Of a DNA stretch of 64,000 bases, positions 1-10,206 are shown in pieces. Where the stretch lies: contig JARGXX010000027.1 of NCBI GenBank assembly GCA_030374765.1, positions 186,001 through 250,000 on the forward strand. The letters run 5' to 3'. This DNA is from Agarophyton chilense. Taxonomy: Eukaryota; Rhodophyta; Florideophyceae; Gracilariales; Gracilariaceae. How positions within the stretch are numbered: the first letter of the stretch is position 1; every line of letters starts with the position of its first letter. The position numbers were made by a program, and so were the translations under genes. The notes below the pieces were generated by a model. The model did no database searches, was not told the origin of the DNA, and was given only the letters and a program-made list of their open reading frames with translations.

Positions 1-987
1 TGTATTCATTCGGCGGCGGCTGTATCTCGAACGGCGAAGCTGGTTGAACAAAATTTCTGCATACTGGCCTTCATTCTCCATGGCAAGATTGACTTGCAAA
101 AGCAAAGGGTAGAAGTTTGTACCTTCAATGACTGCGCCAAGTTCAATTACATCTCGGCAATAGCTTTTCGATATTCGAACTAGATTGGAGTCCCACGTCA
201 ACGCTCTTAGACCAATTTGCTTACGACTAGTACACATTCGGCGGAAGACGTCGACAGTTATCCGCTTCATTAGCTCCGAAGAATTTGTCAACGGGGATAA
301 TGTGTGAGACCCCGATGTGTTGAGTTTTTCTTTCGCACGGTTGCTCGATTTCAACAATTTGGTATCATTGTTAACCATCTGACCGCTTCTACAACTCCTG
401 GTAAAAGAAGAAACTTGGGTAAGATTGGGATTGCTACCTGTTCTGCCTTGTTCTCGCTTTCTTTTTGCTATCACTTGCGTAAGGATGAACATTTTCTCGG
501 ATTCGCGTAAACAAATTGCAGATGACTTACCGTGGAATAGAAGCAACTTTGCACGGTTCTTCTCAGAAACCCATATCTGTGACAGATGGTTAACACAGGT
601 CACCTTATGTTTCTCAAAAACGCTATTTTGGAAAAGAATTTCGGTTAGCCCTAATGAACGGTGTATAGAAGAAAAAGAAGAGTGGGAAACTTACCCGTGA
701 ATGACTAGAAAAAAGGTTTTCTCGGTTTCAAATCCATCGCCATATTTAGATTGACCAGTCTTTAAAATTTGTTCGCTTTCTTCTGTAGCTATTGCTTCAA
801 GTTCTGTTCTCCAATGTAGTGTTTTCGCGCTCTTGGAAACACGAAAGTTGTTCGTCCGTTCAAAGAGAAAATTTTCCAACATACTACGATGGTACTGACA
901 TCTCTGGTTCGAATATCCACAACATAACGCTCTCAGAGAAGAATCTAACAATCTACTTAGGCCTTTCAATAAGAATATTGGTTTCAT
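1..987 (-). CDS. CAP/SCP-like domain protein, two exons, 3' end beyond window
   Basis: Exon 1 is 987-695 and exon 2 runs from 622 past the window edge. The 72-nt intron (694-623) has GTAAGT and TAG ends. I chose these exons because the joined protein aligns along its length with the plus-strand gene at 1635-2767, with the intron at the same codon and phase (a split Gly codon). Seen: an N-terminal segment with pattern N..R......L.W...L..IA, a Trp segment (IWVSEKNRAKLL), then a second module with LTWDSNLVRISKSYCRDVIE. These match the N..R/L.W..L...A, Trp and C-terminal patterns of CAP (cysteine-rich secretory, antigen 5, PR-1) domains, so the protein seems to carry tandem CAP-like modules. No signal peptide is obvious at the ATG at 987. 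A GTAAGT at 530 is not used: homology continues through it. CAP assignment is inference; the paralogy is seen directly. Confidence 0.6.
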
Positions 988-1413
988 ATATGTACACCAA
1001 AAGAACTACTTGGATGTCCTCAAGATGTAGCTCTTCAGAGATCGAGGCATACATTAGATGGACCCATACGGACTTATATCGGCTTTGGGGCACCGATCTA
1101 GATAACACTTGCTCGCTGATCTTCGAACCTTGTTGGGAAACAGTGCACCCCTTTCGAGGAAGGGAAGCAAAGGTATGCTGTAGTGGTTTCGCTTGTAGAG
1201 TCACATCGCCGTGACAGCCGTCCCGTGTGCTCATTTAAACTCTTTGAGAACTATGGCAGAAACTCTTTCTTCTTACCTTGAGAACGGAATAGTAATAATC
1301 TTTCCTAAAAACAAAATAGAAAAAGTAAAAACCACTGAGGCCCTTTCCATATTGTTTATTGTGAAACAAACAATACTCCCAATCAGGATTCAGACCTTAG
1401 TGAGTGCTAATAA

Positions 1414-1690
1414 AAAATCCTTGTTTCAAAAACATGGAATGGTCGTGATCTCGTATATGATCTTTTCTTTTTTGGGTAAGTCGAAAAAATATAGTTCTAA
1501 AGTTTTGTATCTAATGGTTCTTCGTTTGTTTCAGTTTCGGGCTCGCTCCAAAAATCGACACTTCGAAATAGAAAGGAATTGGCTATCGGTGAATAGTATA
1601 AAAGCTAGTTTGAAGGCTCCAGGTTCTACTATTTTTGTACAGCCTCAGAGCACTCGGTCACTTCTATCACCCTTTTTGGACAAATATTAA
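1414..1690 (+). pseudogene. possible decayed CAP-like module upstream of the plus-strand CAP gene
   Basis: A GGGTAAGT donor at 1476 and a TTTGTTTCAG acceptor ending at 1534 sit like the intron of the two CAP-like genes nearby. The downstream open frame has a Trp-Leu-Ser segment resembling the post-intron part of those genes. The frames before and after the putative intron do not join cleanly and stops lie upstream, so it looks like a broken third copy or an extra exon pair of the next gene. The similarity is weak and judged by eye only. Confidence 0.25.
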
Positions 1691-2767
1691 GTACGAAAAC
1701 TGTGCAAGAATAGCAATGTGTTGCGATGAAGCCGCAAAATTGTGCCTATTCCATCGTCGGGGGATAGAAGACGTCCTTTTCGAAAGTGTAAACAAATCTA
1801 GAGTTTCAAATGGAGTAAATTCTCTACAATGGTTAAAAGGTCTTCATACTCTGACCAATAGAGAAACAGAGCAGATTTCGCGAACATATAAACTGAGCGT
1901 CAGCCACAAGACCGAAACGGAAAAACAAGTTCTAATTATGCTTAATGGGTAAGTTGTTTTTTCACAATCCGAAAAACAGCCGATGAAATTCGATTCTAAC
2001 CTACTATCTATTCCAGAGTGTTCGACAAGAAAACTATTAACTCAATTTCAGATATGATTGAAATTTGGTTGAGTGAAAAGGAAAGAGCAGAAATCCTTCT
2101 TTCTAAAGCTGACTTCTCTGCTGTTTCAATTTGCGAGGCAGAAGGACACTTGATCATATCACAAGTAATAGCAAGAGTCAAGCGCGCTGCAGAAGGAAGC
2201 GGAGAAATTAATCAGGATAAAAAGCATCAAGCAACTGAGGGCAAGAAGCGACGATCCCGGGGTGCAAGAATTGAACAAGAGCAGATGGCTTCCAATAAAC
2301 GAATGCGTCTTCGTTTAAGGTCGCCAAACGTCGGTCCTTCTGAGCACGTTGTGAGAAATATTTCCAACAAACTATTCAAATTGTGGAGCTCTTTGCGAAG
2401 AAAGATCGAACTGGAGGAAGTCATTTGGGACGAGGGGCTCATGAGGATTGCAACACATTATTGTCGAGACATTGTTGAATATGATGTTGATATTGAAGGA
2501 AGTAATTTCTGTCCTGTTATACTTCATGTGGATTTCAAAGACTCGCACAAAGTACAATATGCGAAACTACTCTTCGACGAGCTTTGCGAGTCTGGAATTG
2601 CGTATCTCTCGCTGACAACTAATAGATATGTCGGAATTTCTTCCATGCGTAGCAAGCAAGGTATTGTTGTTGTGTTGTTGTTTAATACTAGGCCCTTTAA
2701 TGATAGAGATTAGGAAAAAAGTGAAACATCTTTTCTTTTCCTCATTTGAACAGTATACTTGAGTTAA
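1635..2767 (+). CDS. CAP/SCP-like tandem-domain protein, three exons
   Basis: Exons are 1635-1948, 2017-2660 and 2754-2767. Intron 1 (1949-2016) is GTAAGT...CTAAC...TTCCAG. Intron 2 (2661-2753) is GTATTG...AACAG and leads to a stop after V-Y-L-S. Splicing intron 1 keeps the frame (G-V-F-D-K-K) and restores a continuous CAP-like module: N...R......L.W, the Trp segment IEIWLSEKERAEILL and a beta-strand-like HLIISQVIAR. A basic linker (residues about 160-200 of the spliced protein) leads to a second module with VIWDEGLMRIATHYCRDIVE and TTNRYVGISS. It is the head-to-head paralogue of the minus-strand gene at 1-987. The start is uncertain: the initiator could be upstream or in another exon. CAP proteins are usually secreted, but no signal peptide is visible here. 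Confidence 0.55.
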
Positions 2768-4006
2768 TGAAGTTTGGAGCGTGGAACATGAATATATTCG
2801 AACACATGCTACAGTTTCTTTTTTGAAAATTATGGGAATATTCCAACGTATGGCTCCTCTACTAGCTCGTTCTGTTACAGGAATATACTGTGAAAGCAAC
2901 GATGTTGTCTTGTATGAGTGGAATGACGTGGAAGTGTCAGGCGTGCCATATTCAGAGCTTTGACTCAAATCAAAAGGGCACTTGACATTCGCGCACATGT
3001 AATGGCTGATGTAGTAGATATTACACCCATCCGTGTAGGATGTATCATAGTCATCGCTTTTCGGGAATTTTAAGCTCAGGGTTTTTGTCTTCAAAGGCAA
3101 CATACTCAGCGTCCGGACAGCAATGTGGCTTGTGCGGGGGTTTGAGGGAAGATTTTGGCAGCAGCTTCGAGATCTCTACCACAGAACTCTGCAAAAATTT
3201 AGGCACTCGGCATCCAGGCCTGTCGGCATCGCTACATTCTAGTGACGTCAGGGCACGTCGAAAACAATTGATAGAAAATGAAGGGAAGTAGAGATGTGTA
3301 CCTCTGTACTACTGATTTCGAAGGTTCGCCCGCAGCTCTCAAGTTTGTAACGCAAACTGGAAAGGGTGGTGTTGATGTCTGGGTTGCGTCACAAAAGGTC
3401 TACCACGGGTGCACACAAGGGATTTCCAGAGAGCACGAAGAGCATGGGGACAGAGATTATGACAAAGAGTAGATGCAATTAAGTTACTGTTCTTTGACAG
3501 GATTGCTGGTCGTTTGGTGCTGGGCTGAACTGCTGCCAAAGGGAAAACAATTGACAGAGAACCGTCCCGCAGAAACGCAAATGCGGAGTTTTGAGTAAGG
3601 CTAACATAATATATATTCTCAAAAACCTGACGAGCAAGAGCCACTGTAAACGGCGGAGCGAAACGGACAGCCATAAGCAGCGCACGGCAACGAGGTGCGT
3701 GTTAGGAATCACGCTGCCCAACGCTGTGAAGTTGCCGGGATTAAGCCAATGCATCGCTCACAGCTGCCACGCAGATCACGTCAACGCACGCCGCCCACTC
3801 TCATCAATCTATGTGCCCTGGATGGTACCTTGTCGGCAGCCATTGAACTGTTGCCCACGGCCGTCTCAACGGGCCCGGACCTTGAAACGTTCCGCGTTAA
3901 GCTATGTTACCCACCACAATAGTTATATGGACTGTCCTGGCTTGAAGGGTGTCTCGACTTCAGCACCCAATTTTATCCCTTCCGTGCTTTAGCCCAATCC
4001 TTCACC
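2768..4006. other. intergenic, no supported gene
   Basis: Several short overlapping frames occur on both strands, none with a recognisable domain or a splice pattern I can support. The last 100 bases are pyrimidine-rich, as in other leaders of this window, and probably form the 5' leader of the next gene. Confidence 0.4.
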
Positions 4007-6022
4007 ATGTGCTTCCTCCCGCTCTTTCTTGTTCTCCTTTTCCTGCAACTCTCTCATCTTCTCGCCCAGACAACTTGTCCGCGGGGCACATTTCAATCAC
4101 AACCATCTTTGCAATGCATATCATGTCCGCCGGGCACCTTTCAGGCCACCCTCAACGCAACTTTCTGCTCTCAATGTCCACCAGGTCGGTTCCAGCCCTT
4201 CTCAGCTGCCCAAACATCCGAAGCATGTCGACCATGTCAGCCTGGAACGTTTTCGCCTTCCGGCTCAGAGGCTTGTTTCTCATGCCCCCTTGGCCTTTCC
4301 TCAGGCCCTGCGTCATCCACATGCGTATCATGCCAACCGGGTACGTTTCTCTCTCGTACAAACGCAACCTTATTTCAATCCCCTTGCCGACCGTGTAATG
4401 GCGGCTTTACCGAGATGCCCAACCAAAACACCTGTACCGCATGCCCTCCTGGCTTCGCAGCCCCTGCTGCAGCTTCTTCTGCAGAGCAGTGTACCATTGC
4501 GTGTCCGCCCGGGACACAGTCCGGTGCCGAAGGTTGCGAAAAATGCCCAGCGGGCACATTCAGTGCTGATGGTAAGCAATGTCGATTATGTGCCGCTGGC
4601 TCTGTATCGAACAGCGCAGGCGCCGACTCTTGTACCCCGTGTCACGCGGGGGAACGCGCGATATTTATTTCCGAGTCGTCTGCCAGCTCTCGCTGCGAAA
4701 GCTGCCCTCCTGGCTCCATCTCATTCACACCCGGGGCTCTCATATGTCGCCAAAGAGGTAATCCATGTCCGCGAGGGTATCTCCAACTTTCATCAGGCGA
4801 TTGCATCCGTTGTCCGTTTGATTACTATTACGAGCCCGCGAGTGAGCAATGCATACCTTGCGACGATGGAATGGGCAGCGCAGATGGTGTACATTTGAGT
4901 TGTGCATCGTGTTCACATATTGTTCGTGCTGGCATTAAGGACTCTAGGTGTTTCAAGGCCGCTTCTGGCATCGTCGTCGCCGGAGACAACGATGCTGTGT
5001 GCCCTCCTGGTACAAAGGGAGATGACGGATTGGGAGTATGCATCGCCTGCGAGCGAGGAACGTTTTCTGCAGCTGGAAATGGTACCGAGTGTGCGAGATG
5101 TCCGGCGGGCAGTGTGCAACCAAGCATTATGGCCACTAATTGCATTCCATGTGCTGATGGAACCGTGCCTGATGAAGAATTACTTCAGTGTGTCGTTCCG
5201 CAGACAAATTGCCCAGTTGGAATGGAGTTGATAACCAGCCCTGATGCACCCGAAGGAAGCGACAACGGCAGCAGATTACAATGCCGTTCTCCTGACTGCG
5301 AAACTCCTCCTTCGAGTGCATCATCTGCAGCATCTCGGGCCTGTGGAAGTTGCAAACCAAGCGAGTATATGAACGCTGACATGTCTTGTAGTCTCTGTGC
5401 ACCAAATTCTGTAAGTGATGGAAAGTTTTGCGTAGAATGTCCCTCTGGACTCGTGCGAGATGTAGACACCTGCGCTTGTCGAGGAATCTTTGCACAGAAC
5501 AAGGGTCTCTTCGATGGTGTTTGTCAAAAGTGTACCCCGGGAAGCTATGGACTCAGTGTGAACATGTTGGGCTCGAATTCATGTGTGCAATGTCCTGCAG
5601 GCACATATCGTGATCTTTCTAACGATGATAGTGTTGCATCTTGTGATCCATCGTCTATTGAATCTTGTCCAGATCCTGTACCGTGCAAAAGGTGCCCTCC
5701 CAATACCATAACCAGAGAGCCAGGGGCTACTGAGTATCTACCATGTCCAAATGGAACCTTTTCGTATGGCATTGGGGAAACCGAATGTTTAAGAGAAGGG
5801 GCGGCGTCCGAGCCTGTATCCGTCAATAATGCTCTTGGTTTCGTGTCAGACGAAGACGCCGAGGAGACAGAAGGAAGGCCAGATCTTATCTTAGATGAGG
5901 TGGATGATATGACGACAACCGCTGATCCAGAAGAGTCTCAAATACCAGAGATGGGTCTGCAATCCACCGAGAGTCCAATGTTTTCTTCTGAGCCTGTCTT
6001 AGAAACCAGTGAAGAATCTTAA
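4007..6022 (+). CDS. secreted Cys-rich repeat protein (ephrin-receptor/GCC2_GCC3-like)
   Basis: 671 residues. Residues 1-20 form a signal peptide ending near the Ala-Gln of LLAQTTC. From about residue 24 to 580 there are many repeats of roughly 45-50 residues built on C.PG[TS]F....N.T.C..CP.G, with regular CxxC pairs. This is the pattern of TNFR/ephrin-receptor-like and GCC2_GCC3 cysteine-rich repeats. The C-terminal 70-80 residues are acidic, Ser/Thr-rich and Cys-free. No transmembrane segment or GPI signal is visible, so a secreted extracellular protein is inferred, perhaps cell-wall associated. It is one uninterrupted frame, with the ATG in a TTCACC context. The specific function is unknown. 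The first 150 codons are more C-rich than the rest, giving long shadow frames. Confidence 0.75.
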   Translation: MCFLPLFLVLLFLQLSHLLAQTTCPRGTFQSQPSLQCISCPPGTFQATLNATFCSQCPPGRFQPFSAAQTSEACRPCQPGTFSPSGSEACFSCPLGLSSGPASSTCVSCQPGTFLSRTNATLFQSPCRPCNGGFTEMPNQNTCTACPPGFAAPAAASSAEQCTIACPPGTQSGAEGCEKCPAGTFSADGKQCRLCAAGSVSNSAGADSCTPCHAGERAIFISESSASSRCESCPPGSISFTPGALICRQRGNPCPRGYLQLSSGDCIRCPFDYYYEPASEQCIPCDDGMGSADGVHLSCASCSHIVRAGIKDSRCFKAASGIVVAGDNDAVCPPGTKGDDGLGVCIACERGTFSAAGNGTECARCPAGSVQPSIMATNCIPCADGTVPDEELLQCVVPQTNCPVGMELITSPDAPEGSDNGSRLQCRSPDCETPPSSASSAASRACGSCKPSEYMNADMSCSLCAPNSVSDGKFCVECPSGLVRDVDTCACRGIFAQNKGLFDGVCQKCTPGSYGLSVNMLGSNSCVQCPAGTYRDLSNDDSVASCDPSSIESCPDPVPCKRCPPNTITREPGATEYLPCPNGTFSYGIGETECLREGAASEPVSVNNALGFVSDEDAEETEGRPDLILDEVDDMTTTADPEESQIPEMGLQSTESPMFSSEPVLETSEES

Positions 6023-8179
6023 GAGCCCTCTAGCGCTCACCGGATAGTCCCTTGTGCGATACATTCTGTACACTGTTTTTCGGGGCAATGTAAACAGAGC
6101 CGGGCAAATTCCTCGGCTTGCATCCTGCAAGTAGGCTGATGGCGTGATGGCAACTTTTGAGCATGACTTGTAAAGAGCTTTATCTTGAGGACAGGAGCAT
6201 TAACCCTGTACGGGATACCAAAACAGTTCAAGGTTGCAAGTATTCAAACATCTAAGCTTTCTCGGTGGTAGAAGTGGCATGCCATATAAATGAGAAAGGA
6301 GTTTCTTTTCGAAGATTCTGGGCAACGTCGATGTATTTAAATAAAATGGAAGGCGCCTAAAATGCTATCACTCCATGAGCAAGAATTCTTAGATTGCGGT
6401 GTGCTTCGATTATTACACGAGTGTAGCTCAAATGAACTCTGTCAGAAGATGTTTAGACAGGATTGAAGAAGGGGTGAAAGGCGATTGTCATCGATAACGA
6501 AATACAGAAAAGATTGATATTTCTTTTTCTTCTTTTTGGGGAGCACTAACCTTCTGTATCCAAGTTAGAGTAAAACTTTTTTTAACGAATGTTATCTCTC
6601 CTTTCAAATGCCAAGAATTTAGAATACCCGCGCTATCTATTGCTTCTCCTTAATACGACTAATAGCTCTGTAGCTGTAGAAATATTAAAAGTTTTAGTTG
6701 TAGCGACGTCGTTTGAAATAGATTTGTAAGAATTGGCGCTCAAAGTGTACGAGAAATCAAACTACGGTGCTTGTCGCGAAAATAAAAGTACTGCAATACC
6801 AAAATACATAAAAAAGGGTTCGAGACTTGATAAAGCTCGTCAGACCTCGATACATTTGTTATTTCAACATGACATTTCTTGCAATTCGACTTTTCCAACC
6901 CTGCCTTTTTTCTCGCCATCACGAAAAGCCAAAAACTATTCAAGAACTGGGAATTCTTTATTCTGACATTCATCCGTTGTGTGACACGGATTCCACTCCT
7001 GAAAACAAGGAGAAACGAGACGTATTCCTTTTTGTTCATTCAAATTGATTGCTTTGATCAATCGTGCTCTTCATCATTCGTTTTCATAAAAACCTATAGC
7101 GGCATATGAAATATGTTGGACGATCCAACCACGCATTCTTATAAAAAAATAAACATATTCAGGTTCAGGAGCAGCAAACAATTGGATTCAGAATACAGCA
7201 CCAAACGAAAATGAAAAAGGACGGCCTAACTTGTTCTCCCTATTTTGAAAGGACAAGCAGTTTTCAGAAATGAACTTGCAAAGATTTTTCTAAATCACAA
7301 TTTGAGGTTATTTGCTTTACATATATTTGTGATGATCAGTTCCCTGTAGAAAATAGCTTTCAGTAATCTTGGTGCACAAACGTTCATTTTTTGTTTTTTA
7401 TTGCTTTTAGAGCAATAACGCATAAAACTATATGAAAGAAGTGAATTTCAGAGAAAAAAGCTTATTTAATAAGGTATCACGTTTGAGGCCATGAAGATAT
7501 GTTTTTTTCATGATACAGTGCATCTCTGATTGATTGAGAATCTACATTTCGGTTCTCTGTGGGCGACGGCACGGGGCTTTTCGTCACGCATAGTGTAGCT
7601 GTACACGTATGGTCGACATCACACCAGTAAACAGTGGCGACCCTCGCACACGACGGCGGGAGTACGACCATCGCTTCCACCAGCTCACAGGGCTCGTGCT
7701 TTCTTCTCTGTAAAGCCGGACGATTGGCCTGCCAGAGGACTGTTTTCTTACAAATTAATAAATCAATTATTATGAACTGCCAAGCTAGAGGGCATACAGT
7801 GTCTACTAAAGATACACAATGTATCTTCTGTACGTACTGTATCATATACACTACGTCATACGGTGTTCGTGAGCAAATGTTTTTAATATATACAACACCT
7901 TCATCGCCAAGATATGGACCTTTGATAGTTTTGATTATTATCATCGCCAGGAACATCCCGACGATGGTCACGATGATTGTTTTCGTTTGCGTGAGTTGAT
8001 AATCTCGGCGATGATGGACCACAATGAAATGAAATATCTGCCAACAGATACTGACAGGGTAGTTGCTGTCTTCTTTCGATGGGCAGATTCCGAGACGATA
8101 TAAATACAACATGCCCAGACAGGCATGAAGAAGTGCGTTCCTGCATCTCAGGTTCGTCAAGCACCACCCAGGCTGCTCC
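6023..8179. other. AT-rich intergenic region, no supported gene
   Basis: Long AT-rich stretch with only short frames. The longest, 238 codons on the minus strand at 7477-8193, overlaps the next gene's start codon and has no recognisable domain. The part nearest 8179 should hold the promoter of the YcnI-like gene, but I see no clear TATA box. Confidence 0.4.
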
Positions 8180-8695
8180 ATGGTGTCAAACATGACTTTC
8201 GCTAAACTAATTGTTGTTCATACCGTGTTGTGCTCGGCGCTCGTTTTTGCTCATGTAACCATCACTCCAGCTGAAATCCCAGCCGGAAAATCATCAATCA
8301 TTCAAATACGAGTGTCTCATGATTGCGGGGATGACACGATCGGGACAACAAACTTCACGGTAGTGATGCCGACAAAGATGAGAGTAACAGTTGAACAGGA
8401 TTCGTTGTGGAGAGTTTTCATCGAAAAAGACCCAGAAGATGAAGATTACGTAAGATCCGTAACATATCTTGGTTTTTTGCCTGATGGCTTTTACAAGTTA
8501 TTCGGACTTCGTTTGGGCGTTGCAGCAGAACTAGCTGGACAACAATTGTATTTCCCGAGTTATCAGGACTGCCACAATCAGGGTACTTCGCTGGCTTGGG
8601 ACGGGATTCCTACATGTGACGGACATGGTTGCGAGAGGCTGAGGTATCCCGCTCCGTATGTAAATGTGACGGAGGAGGAAAGTTCTGGTCATTGA
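8180..8695 (+). CDS. YcnI/DUF1775-like secreted, possibly copper-binding protein
   Basis: 171 residues. A signal peptide (about residues 1-24) ends ...VFA, so the mature protein would begin with His25 in HVTITP. The segment after it (P.E.PAG.....IRVSHDCGDDTIGTTNFTVVMP) matches DUF1775/YcnI. In bacterial YcnI the mature N-terminal His takes part in a mono-His brace copper site (established for that family). Here the conserved region continues to about residue 150, with a Trp in LAWDG that might be relevant. Unlike many bacterial YcnI proteins there is no C-terminal transmembrane anchor. An AATAAA at 8770-8775 is a likely poly(A) signal. A second in-frame ATG at 8192 would also keep the signal peptide. 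Copper binding is inference. Confidence 0.65.
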   Translation: MVSNMTFAKLIVVHTVLCSALVFAHVTITPAEIPAGKSSIIQIRVSHDCGDDTIGTTNFTVVMPTKMRVTVEQDSLWRVFIEKDPEDEDYVRSVTYLGFLPDGFYKLFGLRLGVAAELAGQQLYFPSYQDCHNQGTSLAWDGIPTCDGHGCERLRYPAPYVNVTEEESSGH

Positions 8696-10206
8696 GAATG
8701 GGTTATTTTTGGTGCAATAATGTCAGCACGCACGAAGCGGCGGGAGAAAGTTGGTTCGAAGTAAGAACGAATAAAGTGTGCCCTCCGTGATAGCTGTGGC
8801 TTGACGGCAGAATAAACGGAAAATTACTAGTCATTAAGATGCAGCACTTGTCACTCAGCGAGCGATAACGGTACGAAGGGACCTCACTTCGGCACTCGTC
8901 TACAGAGCAGCAAGTGATTGAAGCGCGAATTTGCACCGGAGCAAAGGCAGTAAAGCGAGACGCGTAGGGGCGTGTTGCTTGAGGTGAGAGCGAATTGTGC
9001 AGAGAGTACACAGTAGATATAGACTATGTATCACAGTTGGTACCGTGGGCCCCCGCTTAACGCGCCTGCGCACGTTACGTAGCCGCGCCACGCATGAAAA
9101 CGTATACTGTAGATACCTTCCATACCTTCTTCGCCACTTGAAAACACAACACAACTCCACTTTTTCCATCACACGGATGGGCGTCTGTTGTTTGCCACGT
9201 CGCCCCGTGTACAGCAATTCTACTGCTTTTGCGTGCATAGAGCGAAAAACAATTGCTCAAGGGATCATATGCTTGCAGTTTGCGTCCTGTAGATACTGTA
9301 CCACTGTGTATGGCTCGAGATGTGCTCTTGTTTACAACGCACTGGCGGCAACGCTCAACTGTGCCAGCGCTGTTTGCATATTAGGCACGTGCATATTACA
9401 GTGCGCGTGACACAATCAACACGACAACGTTCACACGTGTCACACGCTCTTCATTTACAGTAGCAGCTGCTAGGGTTTTCCGCGCACCGGCCGTCGCTCG
9501 CCCACCTGCCACGCTTCATCGGTGCACACCAAACATCCATTACATGTGTTCTTGGCCCAACGCAAGTGAAGCGACGCAAGCTGTACAGCACCCACTTCTC
9601 ACGCAACACACGCTGTGTAACACGCTCCGCGCTGTGTATACAGTAGAACACCTGGACGAAGCGACAATCGGTGTGGCGCTCCCCAAAAGGCGCCACGCGT
9701 GCCAGCGCGCATTGGTGTAGCGTATCAAAGCGCTCATCCGCGTCTCTCATTCCGCGCTCATTTCCTATCCTCTTACCGCTCCCTCTAGAGATATCGCCAC
9801 GATCGCTTCCCGAACGCAACGCCGCTTTTGTGCGCACTGCGCTTGCGCTGTCTTCTCTCCAGTTCAAAGCGTCTTGCGCACGCGCCTAATCACTCGCCTT
9901 TTAATTGCACCTTATCGCGTTGGCCTGCTCACCCATCTCTTTGGCTGCATCCCCCACCTCGCGTCCTTCCCTTAATTCCTTTTCGTTTCGACGTTCCCAT
10001 AAACTCAACTTTGCTCTCTTCGTTTCACTCCAATCGTCCAAGGCGATTCTGCGTTTCTCAGTTCAACCTCACCAGTTTTTTCTTTCTCTACCCAGCCTTC
10101 ATCCTTTCCCCGCCCCCCCAACCGTTCTCAGTCTCCTTGTCTTCCCAGTTCGTTTCATTCTCTCAATTCCTTCCGATTAGTCACTCAGTCAGTCGCATCA
10201 GCAATC
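8696..10206. promoter_or_regulatory. upstream region and pyrimidine-rich leader of the Argonaute gene
   Basis: No supported gene. From about 9880 to 10200 the plus strand is strongly C/T-rich and leads into the ATG at 10207, which looks like a long pyrimidine-rich 5' leader. Between 9105 and 9645 the 7-mer TACWGTA occurs four times (9105-9111, 9294-9300, 9456-9462, 9639-9645), twice inside CTGTAGATAC-like contexts. No TATA box is clear. Confidence 0.35.

Noticed and set aside
529-530. GTAAGT-like donor in the minus-strand CAP gene
   Set aside because: Homology to the plus-strand paralogue reads straight through, so it is not a splice site.
2567-3103. 178-codon minus-strand ORF opposite the CAP-like gene end
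   Set aside because: Overlaps a supported exon and intron on the plus strand; no domain seen.
6781-6860. GGGTTCGAGAC resembling a tRNA B box
   Set aside because: No A box or cloverleaf around it; no tRNA gene was found in the window.
7477-8193. 238-codon minus-strand ORF upstream of the YcnI-like gene
   Set aside because: No recognisable domain, odd composition, overlaps the start of a well-supported gene on the other strand; likely chance.
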